Below are positions 45,157 through 45,936 of a stretch of 45,936 nt of DNA, piece by piece. The notes under the pieces are model-generated. The model saw nothing but the letters and a program-made list of their open reading frames with translations. It was not told where the DNA came from and searched no databases. A program made the position numbers and the translations under genes. Position 1 is the stretch's first letter; every line of letters begins with the position of its first letter. The stretch covers positions 1 through 45,936 of the forward strand of contig NZ_QMEX01000020.1 in NCBI RefSeq assembly GCF_003284925.1, given 5' to 3'. This DNA is from Mycolicibacter senuensis. Its GTDB lineage: Bacteria; Actinomycetota; Actinomycetes; Mycobacteriales; Mycobacteriaceae.

Positions 45157-45936
45157 GATCTGCGTCCAATCCGTACCACCGCGCCCGGGCCGACCCCGAG
45201 ATCGCGGTGCACCGCTGAGTCAGACGAATTCATCGGCAGCCATACCACCCGGTCCGGCATCTCGGTGATGACCAGCGGCAGGGTGATTGCGCCGTGCTCG
45301 GTGCCGACGGTGATCTGATCGCCGGCCGCGACACCGATCTCGGTGGCGGTCGGCGCCGAGAGCCGCGCCACCGGTTTGCGGGCGGTCCCGGCAAGGTTCG
45401 GCTCGCCGGCCTGCATCAGCCCGTTGTCGAGCAGCATGCGCCAGCTGGCCAGCACGGCCTCACCGGAGCCCGGCTGCCCGGGCCGGCCCGCCGCCACGTC
45501 GGGGGAGGCCGCGCGTTCGCCGTTCCAGGCGCCCAACCGGGTCAGCTCCTCGCGCGCCGCCGCCACGGTGGGAAGCCCGAGGTCGATGCCCATCTCCTCG
45601 GCGAGCGCGTCGAGCACCCGCACGTCGGACAACGTGCCGCGCTCATCCAGTGCGGCGCCGAACCGACGGGGCCGGCCCTCCCAGTTGAGGTAGGTGCCGG
45701 ACTTCTCCACCGCCGCCGCGATCGGCAGCACCACATCGGCGCGTTCGGTGACCTCGCTGTGCCGCAACTCGATGCTGACCAGGAATCCGACCGCGTCCAG
45801 GGCGGCCAGCGCGGCGGCCGGGTCGGCCAGGTCACCGGGCTCGATCCCGCCGACCAGCAGCGCCCCCAGTGTCCCGTCGGCGGCAGCTGCCAGGATGGCG
45901 TCGGTGTCACGCCCGGGCTGGGACGGCAGCTCGTCG
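45153..45936 (-). CDS. nuoG: NADH-quinone oxidoreductase subunit G, C-terminal part
   Basis: The gene runs off the right edge; 260 codons remain, ending [20 protein letters not shown] then RRS and TGA. The visible part is the molybdopterin-oxidoreductase-like C-terminal half: [20 protein letters not shown] (the typical segment near the pseudo-active site) and the final MopB beta-barrel. The frame reads on upstream without a stop to 45936 ([20 protein letters not shown]), so it is 5' truncated by the window, not by mutation. Its stop overlaps nuoH by 4 nt. Confidence 0.93.
   Translation of the reverse strand, partial: DELPSQPGRDTDAILAAAADGTLGALLVGGIEPGDLADPAAALAALDAVGFLVSIELRHSEVTERADVVLPIAAAVEKSGTYLNWEGRPRRFGAALDERGTLSDVRVLDALAEEMGIDLGLPTVAAAREELTRLGAWNGERAASPDVAAGRPGQPGSGEAVLASWRMLLDNGLMQAGEPNLAGTARKPVARLSAPTATEIGVAAGDQITVGTEHGAITLPLVITEMPDRVVWLPMNSSDSAVHRDLGVGPGAVVRIGRRS

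Overview
The window is high-GC actinobacterial chromosome and looks like a non-tuberculous mycobacterium (Mycolicibacterium type). The reasons are a complete yrbEAB-mceABCDEF cluster, an actinobacterial nuo operon, F420-type and cutinase-like enzymes, and conserved blocks whose gene order I recognise from M. tuberculosis: Rv3193c-Rv3196 at the left, Rv3167c-Rv3169 at about 31.8-34.7 kb, and nuoG-nuoN at the right edge. Assignments rest on reading the translations and on remembered family features; no database search was run.

Layout. Positions 1-5737 hold the conserved Rv3196/Rv3195-like genes (minus strand), divergent from a PDZ-Lon-like membrane protease and a giant UPF0182 membrane protein (plus strand). 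Positions 5825-20063 hold one long minus-strand Mce lipid-transport locus. It starts with a 77-residue two-helix membrane protein, then yrbEA, yrbEB and mceA-F (most joined by 4-nt ATGA overlaps). Two Mce-associated proteins, a secreted MPT64-like protein, a 59-residue membrane protein, two MpaB/Lcp-type (DUF2236) oxygenases and a tandem-TetR regulator of the Mce3R kind follow. An AT-rich control region with a 19-bp inverted repeat lies upstream, next to an initiator tRNA-Met gene with a very strong terminator.

Positions 20848-27734 hold two minus-strand modules with the same plan: flavin monooxygenase, then a translationally coupled TetR regulator, then an esterase or transporter. One is FMO-TetR-alpha/beta hydrolase, with a near-perfect 26-bp palindrome over a consensus promoter. 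The other is BVMO-TetR-short-chain fatty acid transporter. A secreted cutinase and a quinone oxidoreductase follow at 27852-29658, and a hydrolase plus an LLM-family (F420-type) oxidoreductase are on the plus strand.

Positions 31806-36409 form a divergent regulon around a 28-bp intergenic operator: an aminoglycoside-phosphotransferase-like kinase plus an uncharacterised beta-rich protein on one side, and TetR, PIG-L deacetylase and Gfo/Idh/MocA dehydrogenase on the other. A flavin-reductase-like protein follows. From 37096 to the end run nuoN, M, L, K, J, I, H and the 3' part of nuoG, the membrane arm of the proton-pumping NADH dehydrogenase.

Taken together, the middle of the window reads as lipid or ketone uptake and oxidation (Mce importer, oxygenases, BVMO/FMO, hydrolases, cutinase) inserted between conserved mycobacterial housekeeping blocks. 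I found no CRISPR array, insertion sequence or prophage.
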